From Streptomyces ficellus (GTDB lineage Bacteria > Actinomycetota > Actinomycetes > Streptomycetales > Streptomycetaceae), in NCBI RefSeq assembly GCF_009739905.1, contig NZ_CP034279.1:6262001-6326000 (forward strand): DNA of 64,000 nt, in the 5' to 3' direction. Position numbers and translations under genes: made by a program. Positions 52,883 through 62,310 of this stretch are shown here, one piece after another; position 1 is the stretch's first letter; each line of letters begins with the position of its first letter. The notes beneath the pieces are model-generated. The model made no database searches. It was not told where the DNA came from and saw nothing but the letters and a program-made list of their open reading frames with translations.

Positions 52883-54172
52883 CGCGGGGTCGGCTGACGC
52901 GGGGGCGGCGGGCTGGGCGGCGACCTCCTTCGTACGCCGCGTCAGGTTCCGTACGTCCGGCACCAGCAGCACCAGTGCCGTCACCAGCACCACCAGCGCC
53001 GCGCACCCCCACAGCGCCTGGGAGCGGCCGAAGAGGCTCTCCGCCGGTCCGGCCAGCGCCGTCGACAGCGGCAGCATCGCGGTCGAGCCGAACCAGTCGT
53101 ACGCCGAGACCCGCGACAGCTTCTCCTCCGGGATCTCCTGGTGCAGCGCCGTCATCCACGCGACGCCGAAGATCTCCAGCGCGACACCGCAGACGAACAT
53201 CGCCGCGATCAGGCCGCCCACCGGGAGCGGTACGGCCAGCGCGGCCGACGGCAGCGCCAGCGGGAAGACGCACAGGGTGCCCACCAGGAGCATCCGGCGG
53301 GGCTTCCAGCGCATCGCCAGCAGCGCGCCGCCCACCGTTCCCGCCCCGAACGCCGCCAGGGCGAGCCCCCAGGGCCGGGCACCGCCGAGCTCCTCCTCGG
53401 CGACCAGCGGCCCGTACACCGACTCGGCCGCCCCGACGACCGCCACGACCACCGAGAACTGCGCCACGATCGACCAGAGCCAGGGCCGCCCCCGGAACTC
53501 GTCCCACCCCTCGCGCAGGTCGGACAGCAGCCCGCCCCCGGGGGCCCGCTTCGCGATGTGACCGACGTCGAGGAAGGCCCGCAGCGCGCCCGCCACGGCG
53601 AAGGCCGCCGCGTCGACGGCGAGGACCCAGCCGGGGCCGAACGCCGCGATCATCGCGCCGCCGAGCGCGGCGCCGCCGATGCTGGCGCCGTTCACGGCCA
53701 TCCGGAAGAACGCGAAGGCCCGCCCGGCCTGTTCGCCGCTGACGCTGGACATCAGCATGCCCTCGGCGGCGGGGCTGAAGAAGGCCTGGCCGGTGCCGCA
53801 CAGGGCGGTCAGCAGCATCATCTGCCACAGCTGCGGGTCGCCCGCCAGGACGAGGACGGCGAACACCGCCTGCGAGACGCAGTTGAGGGCGTTCGCCGCG
53901 ACCATGACCCGGTGGCGGGGTATCCGGTCGGCTATCGCGCCGCCGACGAGCAGGAAGAGGACGAGCGGCAGCGTACGGGCCGCGGCGACCAGGCCCACGT
54001 CCCCGCCGTCCCCGCCCGCCTCCAGGACGGCAAACGCCGCCGCGATCAGGGCGCCGTGGGTGCCCAGGTTGGTGACGACCGTGGCGGCGGTCAGGAGCGT
54101 GTAGTTGCGTCCGGCCCACCCGGGGCGTCGCGGACGGAGGCCCTTGCGGGGCGCGGCGGCGGGAGTACTCAC
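52844..54172 (-). CDS. MFS exporter (enterobactin-exporter-like)
   Basis: 442 aa from the GTG at 54172 (GGAGAG eight bases upstream). Twelve hydrophobic segments; the EntS/DHA3-type motif DRIPRHRVM between helices 2 and 3 and the GGALLAMRWKPRRML segment later. Probable drug or siderophore exporter; substrate unknown. Two identical GAGTACTC palindromes flank the start codon, suggesting a regulator. Confidence 0.9.
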   Translation of the reverse strand: MSTPAAAPRKGLRPRRPGWAGRNYTLLTAATVVTNLGTHGALIAAAFAVLEAGGDGGDVGLVAAARTLPLVLFLLVGGAIADRIPRHRVMVAANALNCVSQAVFAVLVLAGDPQLWQMMLLTALCGTGQAFFSPAAEGMLMSSVSGEQAGRAFAFFRMAVNGASIGGAALGGAMIAAFGPGWVLAVDAAAFAVAGALRAFLDVGHIAKRAPGGGLLSDLREGWDEFRGRPWLWSIVAQFSVVVAVVGAAESVYGPLVAEEELGGARPWGLALAAFGAGTVGGALLAMRWKPRRMLLVGTLCVFPLALPSAALAVPLPVGGLIAAMFVCGVALEIFGVAWMTALHQEIPEEKLSRVSAYDWFGSTAMLPLSTALAGPAESLFGRSQALWGCAALVVLVTALVLLVPDVRNLTRRTKEVAAQPAAPASADPASADAEGAAGRLG

Positions 54173-54182
54173 CGGAGTACTC
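54163..54182. promoter_or_regulatory. Twin GAGTACTC palindromes at the MFS start
   Basis: GAGTACTC at 54163-54170 and 54175-54182 (12 bp apart) cover the ribosome-binding region and start codon of the MFS gene. A repressor binding here would block translation or transcription. Confidence 0.5.
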
Positions 54183-54227
54183 TCCCCGGCACCGCGCCCC
54201 GGTGCCAAACCGATTACGCGGAGGCGG

Positions 54228-55301
54228 TCAGGACGCGGACGCGCCCTCGGGCAGCCTCACCGTCGCCAGGATCTTCTGGATGGTCGCGTCCGGCACCTCG
54301 TCCGGGACGCCGGCGTTGGCGTAGAGGACCCAGCTGACGAAGTCACCCTTGTCGTTCTTGAAAGAGAAGACGGTGGACTTGCCGTCCGTGTCGCACTTGC
54401 CCTCCTTCTTGGTGTTGAGGGCCGTGGCCGTGGCGACGTGGCCGGTCAGACCGGACGTCGTGGTGAACGGCTTGGCCTTGGTGACCTTGACCGTGCCCTT
54501 GGGCTCGGTCTGGGCGTAACCGGCCCACGCCCACTGGCCGGCCGTGTCGTACGCGGCCTGGGCGGTGTCCTTGGCGCCCTGGGCGCCCTTGGTGCCGACC
54601 ATGGCGAGGCCGGTCTCCTCCTTGCGCCCGTCCTTGTTGGCGTCGTCGGTGCACCAGGTGCTCTTGTACTCGGCCGGGGCGGACATCACGGCGACCGCGC
54701 TGCCGTCCTTCTTCACCTGGTCCTCGAACCCGACGCTGGTGCCCGAGCCGAGGACCTCCCAGTCGGCCGGGACGTCGAACTGGGCGCTGCGCTTGGGGTT
54801 GTAGACGACCTTCCAGCCCGGGACGGTGGGCTTGGCGGCGGTCCCACCGTCACGCGGGTTGTCCGTCGGCGCCGGCGGCGGGGCCTCGGACGACTTCGAC
54901 GCGCTCTGCGAGGGCTTGGGGTCGGCGCCGACCGTCTTCTTCTCGTCGTCCTTGCCGAGCACCAGGAAACCGGTGACGCCGGCCGCGACGACGACCGCGG
55001 TCGCCGCGACGATCGCGACGATCGTCGTCTTCCTCTTGTCGTCGCCGCCCTGCGGCGGTACGGGCGGGCCGGGCATCGCGTACTGCTGCTGCACGGTCGG
55101 CTGCTGGTACGGGTTGGGCTGCTGGTACGTGGGCTGCTGGCCCGGCTGCGGCGCGTGGCCCGGCTGCTGCGGCGGTGCGCTCGGCGGCGGCGGGGTGGCC
55201 GGCTGCTGGTACGGATTCGGCTGCTGGTACCCCGGCTGCTGGTACGGGTTCTGGTCCTGCGGGTTCTGCTCGCCCCCGGGCGGCTGCTGTCCTGGCCACA
55301 T
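54228..55301 (-). CDS. Membrane-anchored protein with PYQQP repeats
   Basis: 357 aa from the ATG at 55301. The first 85 residues are cytoplasmic and Pro/Gln-rich with repeated NPYQQP units. One helix (about 95-118, TTIVAIVAATAVVVAAG) is followed by a Ser/Pro spacer and an extracytoplasmic domain (about 160-357) with two cysteines (TWCTDDANK and KCDTDGK). This architecture is common in Streptomyces; function unknown. TATGGT eight bases before the ATG suggests a leaderless start. Confidence 0.85.
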   Translation of the reverse strand: MWPGQQPPGGEQNPQDQNPYQQPGYQQPNPYQQPATPPPPSAPPQQPGHAPQPGQQPTYQQPNPYQQPTVQQQYAMPGPPVPPQGGDDKRKTTIVAIVAATAVVVAAGVTGFLVLGKDDEKKTVGADPKPSQSASKSSEAPPPAPTDNPRDGGTAAKPTVPGWKVVYNPKRSAQFDVPADWEVLGSGTSVGFEDQVKKDGSAVAVMSAPAEYKSTWCTDDANKDGRKEETGLAMVGTKGAQGAKDTAQAAYDTAGQWAWAGYAQTEPKGTVKVTKAKPFTTTSGLTGHVATATALNTKKEGKCDTDGKSTVFSFKNDKGDFVSWVLYANAGVPDEVPDATIQKILATVRLPEGASAS

Positions 55302-55407
55302 GGCGAGTAACCATAGAGGTGCGTGGTGACGAGTGCCACGCCCGCCCCCTGGACCTGGTTCCCGCGGAGGCTTCCCGCGCTTGCTACTGCCTGGTAACTT
55401 CGCCGGT

Positions 55408-55860
55408 ATGTCCAAGACCATGCCGAGCATCGGCGACATGCTGCTGGCCACCGTCCCCATGGCCAAGACCCTGAACCTGGACGTCGTCGAGGCGACTGCC
55501 GAGCGCGCGGTGCTGCGCCTCCCGGACCAGGGCGCCTTCCACAACCACGTCGGCGGTCCGCACGCCGGCGCCATGTTCACCCTGGGCGAGTCCGCCAGCG
55601 GCGCGATCGTCATCGGCGCGTTCGGCGACCAGATGGGCCGGGCCGTGCCGCTCGCCGTCCGTGCCGAGATCGGCTACAGGAAGCTCGCCATGGGCCCCGT
55701 CACCGCCACCGCCACGCTCGGCCGCACCAAGGCCGAGGTCGTCGCCGAACTCGACGCCGGGGAGCGCCCCGAGTTCCCCGTCCACGTGGAGATCACCCGC
55801 GAGGACGGCGCCGTGACCGGCGAGATGACCATCACCTGGACCCTGCGCCCCAACTCCTGA
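55408..55860 (+). CDS. DUF4442 (hotdog-fold thioesterase-like) protein
   Basis: 150 aa from the ATG at 55408. Hotdog-fold protein with NHVGGPHAGAMFTLGESASG; the PHAGA pattern matches the active-site helix start of PaaI/YiiD-like thioesterases. TAACTT (55395-55400) seven bases before the ATG marks a probable leaderless transcript. Substrate is probably an acyl-CoA or acyl-ACP but not known. Confidence 0.88.
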   Translation: MSKTMPSIGDMLLATVPMAKTLNLDVVEATAERAVLRLPDQGAFHNHVGGPHAGAMFTLGESASGAIVIGAFGDQMGRAVPLAVRAEIGYRKLAMGPVTATATLGRTKAEVVAELDAGERPEFPVHVEITREDGAVTGEMTITWTLRPNS

Positions 55861-55916
55861 CCCCTGACGCGCGGATCCCCGCGTCCCGCGCACGCGTGGT
55901 CGGACGCGCGCGCGAA

Positions 55917-55954
55917 GACCGCCCCCGCACCCCTGTCCGGGTGCGGGGGCGGTC
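55917..55954. terminator. 16-bp hairpin upstream of the GH3 gene
   Basis: Arms 55917-55932 and 55939-55954 match perfectly (loop CTGTCC). Terminates the thioesterase-like gene. Confidence 0.85.
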
Positions 55955-56008
55955 GTGTCCCCCCTCGCGTCACCGCGATCCCCCCACCCGCCTGCGCATA
56001 GTGCGCAT

Positions 56009-58501
56009 ATGTCATCACATGTCTCCCGCAGGACGACCCTCCGCCTGCTCACCGGAGCCGCCGCCGCCACGGCCGCCGCGGCGACCGACACCCCCACGAC
56101 CGCGACCGCCGCCACGGCCCCCGCCCCCGCCCACTCCGCCGCACCACCCGCCGCCGCCCGCCGCGTCGACGAGCTGCTCGCCCGGCTCACCCCCGACGAG
56201 AAGCTCGGCCTCCTGCACGGCGCCAAGGACCCCCACAGCCTCGGCCAGGCCGGCTGGATCCCCGGCGTACCGCGTCTCGGCATCCCGCCCCTCCGCCTCG
56301 CCGACGGGCCCGCCGGCGTGCGCGTCCGGGCCCGTGCCACCGCCCTCCCCGCCCCCGTGATGCTGGCGAGCGCCTTCGACCCCGCCCTCGCCCACGAGTA
56401 CGGCCGCGTCATCGGCCACGAAGGCCGGGCCCTCGGCCAGGACGTCCTGCTGTCGCCGATGGTCAACCTCATCCGCACCCCCTACGCCGGCCGGAACTTC
56501 GAGACGTTCAGCGAGGACCCGCTGCTCACCTCCGACCTCGTCGCCGAGGAGATCCGCGGCATCCAGGCCGAAGGCCTCATCGCCACCGTCAAGCACTTCG
56601 CCCTCAACAACCAGGAGAAGGACCGCACCACCGTCGACGTGCGCATCGGCGAACAGGCCCTGCACGAAACGGAACTGCGCGGCTTCGAAGCCGCCGTCGC
56701 CGCCGGGACCGGAGCGGTGATGGGCGCGTACAACAAGGTCGACGGCGCCCACGCCTGCGAGAACCGCGACCTGCTCACCGGCGTGCTGCGCGAGCGGTGG
56801 GGCTTCGACGGCTTCGTGATGAGCGACTGGGACGCCACCCACAGCACCGTCCCGTCCCTCACCGCCGGCCTCGACATGGAGATGCCCGCAGGCCGCTGGT
56901 ACGGCGAACCCCTGCGGCGCGCCCTGGCGGACGGCACCGTGACCGAGGACGCCGTCGACCGTTCCGTACGCCGGATCCTCACCATCATGGGCCGCTTCGG
57001 CCTCCTCGACGGCACCGCCCCGGCCCGCCCCGCCACCCGCGACCGCGACGCCGGGGCCCGCCTCGCGTACCGCGTCGCCGTCGCCGGGGCGACCCTGCTG
57101 CGCAACGAGCGCGCCACGCTGCCGCTCACCGGGCCCGCCGCCCGCTCCGTCGTCGTCATCGGCCCCACCGGTACGGTGCCGTTCGCCAGCGGCGGCGGCA
57201 GCGCCCATGTCGTCCCCGACCGCGCCGACAGCCCGCTCGACGCCATCACCGCCCGCGCCGGCGAGGGCGCCACGGTCACCCACGCCCTGGGCGAGGACCT
57301 GTACGGCAAGCCCCTCACGGTCCACGGCGCGCCCCTCGACGGGCAGCGCGTACGCCCCGGGAAGACCTACACCTACGAGGGGACGCTCACCCTCGACCAC
57401 CCCGACGAATGGACCTTCGTCGTCCACTACGGCGGCACGCGCCCCACGGTCCTCGTCGACGGCACCGAACTGTTCGCCGCCCAGGACCGCGAGGCCGAGC
57501 TCTTCGCCGGCTTCGGCCTGGTCTCCACCGCCCCCGACGGCCTGAAGGTCCGCCGCCGCACCCTCCGCCTCACCGCCGGACGCCACACCCTGCGCGTCAC
57601 CGCCACCGGCGGCGCCCAGGGACAGCTGTTCCGGCTGCGCCGCATCACCACCGCCACCCGGGCGGCCGACGTCGCCGAGGCCGTACGCGCGGCCCGCGCC
57701 GCGCACAGCGTCGTCCTGTTCGCGTACGAGGACGCCGCCGAGGGCCGCGACCGCACCACGCTGGCGCTGCCCGGCCGGCAGGAGGCGCTCATCGACGCCG
57801 TGACCGCCGCCAACCCCCGGACCACCGTCGTCCTCAACACCTCCTCCGCCGTCACCATGCCGTGGCTGGAGCGCACCGGAGCCGTGCTCCAGATGTACTA
57901 CCCGGGCCAGGAGGGCGCCGCCGCGACCGCCGCCGTGCTCTTCGGCGACACCGACCCCGGCGGCCGGCTCACCCAGACCTTCCCGGTCTCCGACGCCCGC
58001 CACCCCACGGCCGGCGACCCCCGCCGCTACCCCGGCAGCGGCGGCGTCCAGGAGTACTCCGAAGGCATCCGCACCGGACATCGCTGGTACGACGCGGAGG
58101 GCGTCGAGCCGCTGTTCCCCTTCGGCCACGGCCTGTCGTACACCACGTTCGCGTACGCCGGGCTCGTCGTGACCCCCGCCCGCGGCGGCGGCCTCACCGC
58201 CCGCTTCACCGTCCGCAACACCGGCCGGCGCACCGGCGTCACCGTCGCGCAGCTGTACGCCGGTCCCTCCCCGGACCTCGCGCTCGACCAGCCGGCCCGG
58301 ATCCTCGCCGGCTACCGGCGCATCGAGCTGCGGGCCGGCCAGGTCCGGCACGTCACCGTGCCGATCGCCGCCCGGACGCTGTCCTCGTGGGACCCGCGGG
58401 GCCACGCCTGGGTGCTCGGCACCGGCACCCGCACCGTCCGGCTGGGCACCTCCTCGCGTGACCTGACGCTCACCGCTCGGGCGCGGGTCCTCCCGGTCTG
58501 A
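56009..58501 (+). CDS. Secreted GH3 beta-glucosidase with PA14 domain
   Basis: 830 aa from the ATG at 56009. Tat-type signal (SRRTTLRLLTGAAAAT) with an Ala/Thr-rich stretch. GH3 N-terminal domain with the nucleophile D273 (FVMSDWDATHS) and the KHFALNNQE motif; a PA14 insertion (about 400-535) in the C-terminal domain; GH3 C-terminal domain (LNTSSAVTMPW); and a fibronectin-III-like end (FTVRNTGRRTGVTVAQLY). It should hydrolyse beta-linked glucosides outside the cell. CATAGT six bases before the ATG suggests a leaderless start. Confidence 0.93.
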   Translation: MSSHVSRRTTLRLLTGAAAATAAAATDTPTTATAATAPAPAHSAAPPAAARRVDELLARLTPDEKLGLLHGAKDPHSLGQAGWIPGVPRLGIPPLRLADGPAGVRVRARATALPAPVMLASAFDPALAHEYGRVIGHEGRALGQDVLLSPMVNLIRTPYAGRNFETFSEDPLLTSDLVAEEIRGIQAEGLIATVKHFALNNQEKDRTTVDVRIGEQALHETELRGFEAAVAAGTGAVMGAYNKVDGAHACENRDLLTGVLRERWGFDGFVMSDWDATHSTVPSLTAGLDMEMPAGRWYGEPLRRALADGTVTEDAVDRSVRRILTIMGRFGLLDGTAPARPATRDRDAGARLAYRVAVAGATLLRNERATLPLTGPAARSVVVIGPTGTVPFASGGGSAHVVPDRADSPLDAITARAGEGATVTHALGEDLYGKPLTVHGAPLDGQRVRPGKTYTYEGTLTLDHPDEWTFVVHYGGTRPTVLVDGTELFAAQDREAELFAGFGLVSTAPDGLKVRRRTLRLTAGRHTLRVTATGGAQGQLFRLRRITTATRAADVAEAVRAARAAHSVVLFAYEDAAEGRDRTTLALPGRQEALIDAVTAANPRTTVVLNTSSAVTMPWLERTGAVLQMYYPGQEGAAATAAVLFGDTDPGGRLTQTFPVSDARHPTAGDPRRYPGSGGVQEYSEGIRTGHRWYDAEGVEPLFPFGHGLSYTTFAYAGLVVTPARGGGLTARFTVRNTGRRTGVTVAQLYAGPSPDLALDQPARILAGYRRIELRAGQVRHVTVPIAARTLSSWDPRGHAWVLGTGTRTVRLGTSSRDLTLTARARVLPV

Positions 58502-58510
58502 GCAGGTAGG

Positions 58511-58552
58511 CTGCCCGGCGTGCGCGCCCGACCCGCGCCGCACGCCGGGCAG
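58511..58552. terminator. 14-bp hairpin after the GH3 gene
   Basis: CTGCCCGGCGTGCG (58511-58524) pairs with CGCACGCCGGGCAG (58539-58552), ten bases after the stop. Confidence 0.8.
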
Positions 58553-58580
58553 CACGGAAACGACGACGGAGGAACCGGCT

Positions 58581-59252
58581 TTGCACGTCCAGGAGTGGCT
58601 CGAGACCGTTCCCGCGGTCAGCATCTACATCCTGGTGGGGGTGGTGATCGGGCTCGAGAGCCTCGGCATCCCGCTGCCGGGCGAGATCGTTCTCGTCAGC
58701 TCGGCGCTGCTGGCCTCCCAGCACGGTGACATCGACCCGTGGGTGCTCGGCGCGTGCGCCACCGCCGGCGCGATCATCGGCGACTCGATCGGCTACGCCA
58801 TCGGGCGCAGGGGCGGGCGGCCCCTGCTGACCTGGCTGGGCGGCAAGTTCCCCAAGCACTTCAGCGAGGCCAACATCGCCCTGGCCGAGCGGTCGTTCCA
58901 GAAGTGGGGCATGTGGGCCGTCTTCTTCGGGCGCTTCGTGGCCCTGCTGCGGATCTTCGCCGGGCCGCTGGCCGGCGTCCTGCGCATGCCGTACTGGAAG
59001 TTCCTCATCGCCAACGTCTTCGGCGGCATCCTCTGGGCGGGCGGCACCACCGCGGTCATCTACTCGGTCGGCGTGGTCGCCGAGGCGTGGCTGAAGCGCT
59101 TCTCGTGGCTGGGCCTGGTGCTCGCCGTGCTGATCGGCCTGACGTCGATGCTGGTGCTCAAGAACCGCGCCAAGAAGGCGGCGGCGGCGGCCGAGGCCCG
59201 CGCGGCCACCGAGGTCGCCGCCCCCGAACCCGTCGGCGCCACCGCGGACTGA
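58581..59252 (+). CDS. DedA family membrane protein
   Basis: 223 aa from a TTG at 58581, which has GGAGGA (58569-58574) at proper distance; no ATG or GTG fits better. DedA core: GLESLGIPLPGEIVLVSSALL, GDSIGYAIGRRGG, and FFGRFVALLRIFAGPLAGVL, with helices on both sides. DedA proteins translocate phospholipids or undecaprenyl phosphate. The Ala-rich C-terminal tail (about 30 residues) is cytoplasmic. A second VTT protein is encoded next to uppP in this window. Confidence 0.93.
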   Translation: MHVQEWLETVPAVSIYILVGVVIGLESLGIPLPGEIVLVSSALLASQHGDIDPWVLGACATAGAIIGDSIGYAIGRRGGRPLLTWLGGKFPKHFSEANIALAERSFQKWGMWAVFFGRFVALLRIFAGPLAGVLRMPYWKFLIANVFGGILWAGGTTAVIYSVGVVAEAWLKRFSWLGLVLAVLIGLTSMLVLKNRAKKAAAAAEARAATEVAAPEPVGATAD

Positions 59253-59318
59253 CGACGGCGCGAAGGGGCCGTGCAGGTTCGCCCCCGCAGAGGTTGGCGG
59301 CGCCGGGCCCACCAGCCG

Positions 59319-59849
59319 TCAGGACGTGTGCGCCTCGCCGTGCGCGCGGGCCAGCTCCACGTACATCGTGGCGTTCAGTTTGATGCCCTCGCGCTCCTCG
59401 GCAGTCAGCTCGCGCTTCACCTTCGCCGGGACGCCCGCCACCAGCGAGCCGGGCGGGACGCGCATGCCCTGCGGAACGAGCGCCTGGGCGGCGATCAGCG
59501 AACCGGCGCCGATGTGGGCGCCGTTGAGGACCGTCGCGCCCATGCCGACCAGGACGTCGTCCTCGACCGTGCACCCGTGCAGGACCGCGTTGTGGCCGAC
59601 CGAGACGCGCTCGCCGACCGTGACGGGGAAGCCCGGGTCGACGTGGACCGTGCAGTTGTCCTGGATGTTGCTGTCGGCGCCCAGGACGATCGGGCCGCAG
59701 TCGGCGCGCAGCACGGCGTGGTACCAGACGCTCGCCCCGGCGGCCATGGTCACCTCGCCGACCACGACAGAGGTCGGCGCGGCGAACGCGTCCGGGTGCA
59801 CGTCCGGTTCCTTGCCGCCGACCCCGGTGATCAACGCCCGCTCAGTCAT
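59319..59849 (-). CDS. Gamma-carbonic-anhydrase family protein
   Basis: 176 aa from the ATG at 59849 (AGGAG upstream). Left-handed beta-helix hexapeptide protein; the zinc ligands are in NCTVHVD and VGHNAVLHGC. The protein starts MTERALITGVGG and ends with a helix (REGIKLNATMYVELA). Members are carbonic anhydrase or related acyl-transfer enzymes; the Gln/Asn residues essential for activity were not verified, so the enzyme activity is provisional. Confidence 0.9.
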   Translation of the reverse strand: MTERALITGVGGKEPDVHPDAFAAPTSVVVGEVTMAAGASVWYHAVLRADCGPIVLGADSNIQDNCTVHVDPGFPVTVGERVSVGHNAVLHGCTVEDDVLVGMGATVLNGAHIGAGSLIAAQALVPQGMRVPPGSLVAGVPAKVKRELTAEEREGIKLNATMYVELARAHGEAHTS

Positions 59850-59981
59850 CGCCTGCTCCTCGTGTTGCGAAAGGTCGCGCCAGGGGAACGGTAAGGGACG
59901 GCCCTGACGGCCGTGACGGTGGGGCGAACATCACAGCGCGTGGCGCGGCCGGGGCCCGAGCGGGCCGACTACCGTGTCCGG

Positions 59982-60749
59982 GTGCCGAAGAACAGAAACA
60001 CGTTCTCCTCCCTGGCCGCCTGGCGGCGCCGGGTCCTCAGCCGGGCCGTGCACGGCGGCTGGCGATGGGTGCAGGAGACGGGAGCCGTCACCGCGGAGCA
60101 CCCCGGGAGGCTGCGCTTCCGGCGGCTGGGCCCCGGCACACGGCTGGCGTTCCCGCAGGGCACCGTCTTCGGGGAGCGGTGGATCGAGCTGGGCGACCAC
60201 TGCATCATCGCCGAACAGGTCACGCTGACCGCCGGGATGATGCCGGGGCTCGACCTGGGGCCCGACCCGGTCCTGACCCTGGGCAACGGCGTCGTGCTCG
60301 GGCGCGGCAGCCATGTCGTCGCGGACGCGCCGGTGACGGTCGGCGCGGACACCTTCTGCGGGCCGTACGTCTACATCACGTCCACGAACCACAGTTACGA
60401 CGACCCCCACGAGCCGGTCGGCCGGCAGTGGCCGCGCTCCGCGCCCGTGACGGTAGGCCCGGGCTGCTGGCTCGGCACCGGAGCGGTGATCCTTCCCGGC
60501 GCACGGCTCGGACGCAACGTGGTGGTGGCCGCGGGCGCCGTGGTGCGGGGCGAGGTGCCCGACCACGCGGTGGTGGCGGGCGCGCCGGCCCGGGTCGTAC
60601 GGCGCTGGGACGCCGCGAACGGGTGGCAGCCGCCGTTGCGCACGCCCGCTCCCGTACCCGTGCCGGAGGGCGTCACGTCGCAGCAACTGGCAGCGCTGGC
60701 CGAGCTCGACCTCGACGCCGATCTCGACGCCGACCTCGACAAGGCCTGA
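59982..60749 (+). CDS. LbH-type acyltransferase
   Basis: 255 aa from the GTG at 59982. Left-handed beta-helix acetyltransferase with IIAEQVTLTAGMMPG, ITSTNHSYDDPHEPVG (the NHSY catalytic region of sugar O-acetyltransferases), and GPGCWLGTGAVILPG, AGAPARVVRRW. It ends with acidic DLDADLDADLD repeats. TACCGT (59970-59975) ends six bases before the GTG, consistent with a leaderless transcript. Substrate unknown; a surface sugar is likely. Confidence 0.85.
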   Translation: MPKNRNTFSSLAAWRRRVLSRAVHGGWRWVQETGAVTAEHPGRLRFRRLGPGTRLAFPQGTVFGERWIELGDHCIIAEQVTLTAGMMPGLDLGPDPVLTLGNGVVLGRGSHVVADAPVTVGADTFCGPYVYITSTNHSYDDPHEPVGRQWPRSAPVTVGPGCWLGTGAVILPGARLGRNVVVAAGAVVRGEVPDHAVVAGAPARVVRRWDAANGWQPPLRTPAPVPVPEGVTSQQLAALAELDLDADLDADLDKA

Positions 60750-60772
60750 CCCGGCGGGGGCCCGGCGCTCCG

Positions 60773-61639
60773 TCACCCCGCCGCCAGCAGCACCGTCCCG
60801 ACCAGCGCCAGCCCCGCTCCCGCGGCCTGCACGGTCCGCAGCCGCTCCTTGAGCACGCCCCGCGCGGCGAGCGCCGTCACCACCGGGTAGAGGCTGGCGA
60901 GCACGGCGGCCACGGTGACCGGGCCGCTCCGCGCGGCGAGCGCGTACGTACCGTTGGCGGCGACGTCCGCCAGGCCGACGAACGCGAGCGCGGGCAGCGC
61001 GGCCCACACGACCCGGATCCCGCCCTCCTCCGGCAGGGCGGGCGCGCCGCGCCGCACCGAGGCCCACAGGGCGGCCCCGCCCACCGCGACGTTGGTGACG
61101 CGCTGCACGAACAGCGCGAGGAACAGCCCGGTGAGCGTGGTGGACGCCTCGGCGATCAGGGCCATCACGGAGCCGAAGCCGAACGCCGCGACCAGCGTCA
61201 GCAGCACCGCCTGGCGCTGGACGGGCGCCCCGCGCAGCTCCGGCCCGCCCGCCAGGACCACGCCCGCGATCGCGACGCCGATGCCCGCGAACTGGAGCAG
61301 CCCCGGCCGGTCGCCGACCAGCAGCCCCACGGACACCGGGACGACGACGCCGAGCGAACCGAGCGGTGAGACCACGCCCATCGGGCCGAGGGCGAGGGCC
61401 TTGTAGAAGGCGAGCATGGCGGCCGGTCCGACGGCCCCGGCGGCCACCGCGTACCAGAGCCCCGGTCCCGCCTCCGTCCAGGCGCCGGTGGCGAGGACGA
61501 CGGCGCCCAGGACGGCGACCGCGATGATCTGCGAGGTGACGACCACCGTCAGCGCGGGCATGCGCCGGGTCAGCAGTCCGCCGCCGAAGTCGGCCAGCCC
61601 CCACAGGAGGCTGGTGGCCAGGGCGAACAGTGCCGTCAT
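60773..61639 (-). CDS. EamA family (DMT) exporter
   Basis: 288 aa from the ATG at 61639 (GAGGAT upstream). Ten hydrophobic helices; repeat 1 begins LFALATSLLWGLADFGGGLL. Divergent from a cupin-type XRE regulator, its likely controller. Substrate unknown. Confidence 0.9.
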   Translation of the reverse strand: MTALFALATSLLWGLADFGGGLLTRRMPALTVVVTSQIIAVAVLGAVVLATGAWTEAGPGLWYAVAAGAVGPAAMLAFYKALALGPMGVVSPLGSLGVVVPVSVGLLVGDRPGLLQFAGIGVAIAGVVLAGGPELRGAPVQRQAVLLTLVAAFGFGSVMALIAEASTTLTGLFLALFVQRVTNVAVGGAALWASVRRGAPALPEEGGIRVVWAALPALAFVGLADVAANGTYALAARSGPVTVAAVLASLYPVVTALAARGVLKERLRTVQAAGAGLALVGTVLLAAG

Positions 61640-61711
61640 GAGATCCTCGCAGTACAGTGCGGTGAACACGGGGGTGCATCACACCGTAGTGCAGTCCATT
61701 GAACTATGTCA

Positions 61712-61725
61712 TCCAAAATATTGGA
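61712..61725. promoter_or_regulatory. Palindrome TCCAAAATATTGGA, candidate XRE operator
   Basis: Perfect 5-bp arms with an AATA centre between the divergent EamA and XRE genes, seven bases before the XRE start codon. Confidence 0.5.
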
Positions 61726-61731
61726 CGGAAT

Positions 61732-62304
61732 GTGTCGGACCTCGACCAGCTCACGCAGTCGCTCGCCCGCAACCTCAAGCGCTGGCGCGGCGAGCGCGGC
61801 TTCACCCTCGACGCGCTCGCCGCGCGGGCGGGCGTCAGCCGGGGCATGATCATCCAGATCGAACAGGCCCGTACGAACCCCAGCGTCGGCACCACGGTGA
61901 AGCTCGCCGACGCGCTGGGCGTGTCCATCACCACGCTCCTCGACTACGAGCAGGGCGCGCACGTCCGCCTCGTACCGCCCGAGCAGGCGGTACGGATGTG
62001 GTCCACCGACAAGGGCAGCAGCACCACCCTCCTCGCCGGCACCGAGGCCCGGGGCCCCCTGGAACTGTGGACCTGGACCCTGATGCCCGGCGACGTCAGC
62101 GCCTCCGACCCGCACCCGGACGGCACCACCGAGCTGCTCCACGTCACCGCCGGTGAACTGACCCTCGTCGTCGACGGGGTGGAGCACCGCGTGCCGGCCG
62201 GGACCTCCGCCGTCTTCGAGTCCAACGTCCCGCACGCCTACCGCAACGACGGCGAGGAGACGGTCGGGATGACCATGGCCGTCTCCATCCCGCCCGTCCG
62301 CTGA
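61732..62304 (+). CDS. XRE family regulator with cupin domain
   Basis: 190 aa from the GTG at 61732 (a TTG 33 bases upstream is less likely). N-terminal XRE helix-turn-helix (RGFTLDALAARAGVSRGMI, then NPSVGTTVKLADALGVS) and a C-terminal cupin (about 110-185, with DPHPDGTTELLHVTAGEL). Such proteins sense small polar ligands. It probably controls the divergent EamA exporter. Confidence 0.93.
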   Translation: MSDLDQLTQSLARNLKRWRGERGFTLDALAARAGVSRGMIIQIEQARTNPSVGTTVKLADALGVSITTLLDYEQGAHVRLVPPEQAVRMWSTDKGSSTTLLAGTEARGPLELWTWTLMPGDVSASDPHPDGTTELLHVTAGELTLVVDGVEHRVPAGTSAVFESNVPHAYRNDGEETVGMTMAVSIPPVR

Positions 62305-62310
62305 GACGGC

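Noticed and set aside
56015..58624. Minus-strand frame of 869 codons opposite the GH3 gene
   Set aside because: Low-complexity Gly/Ala/Glu composition typical of an antisense frame, no family motif.
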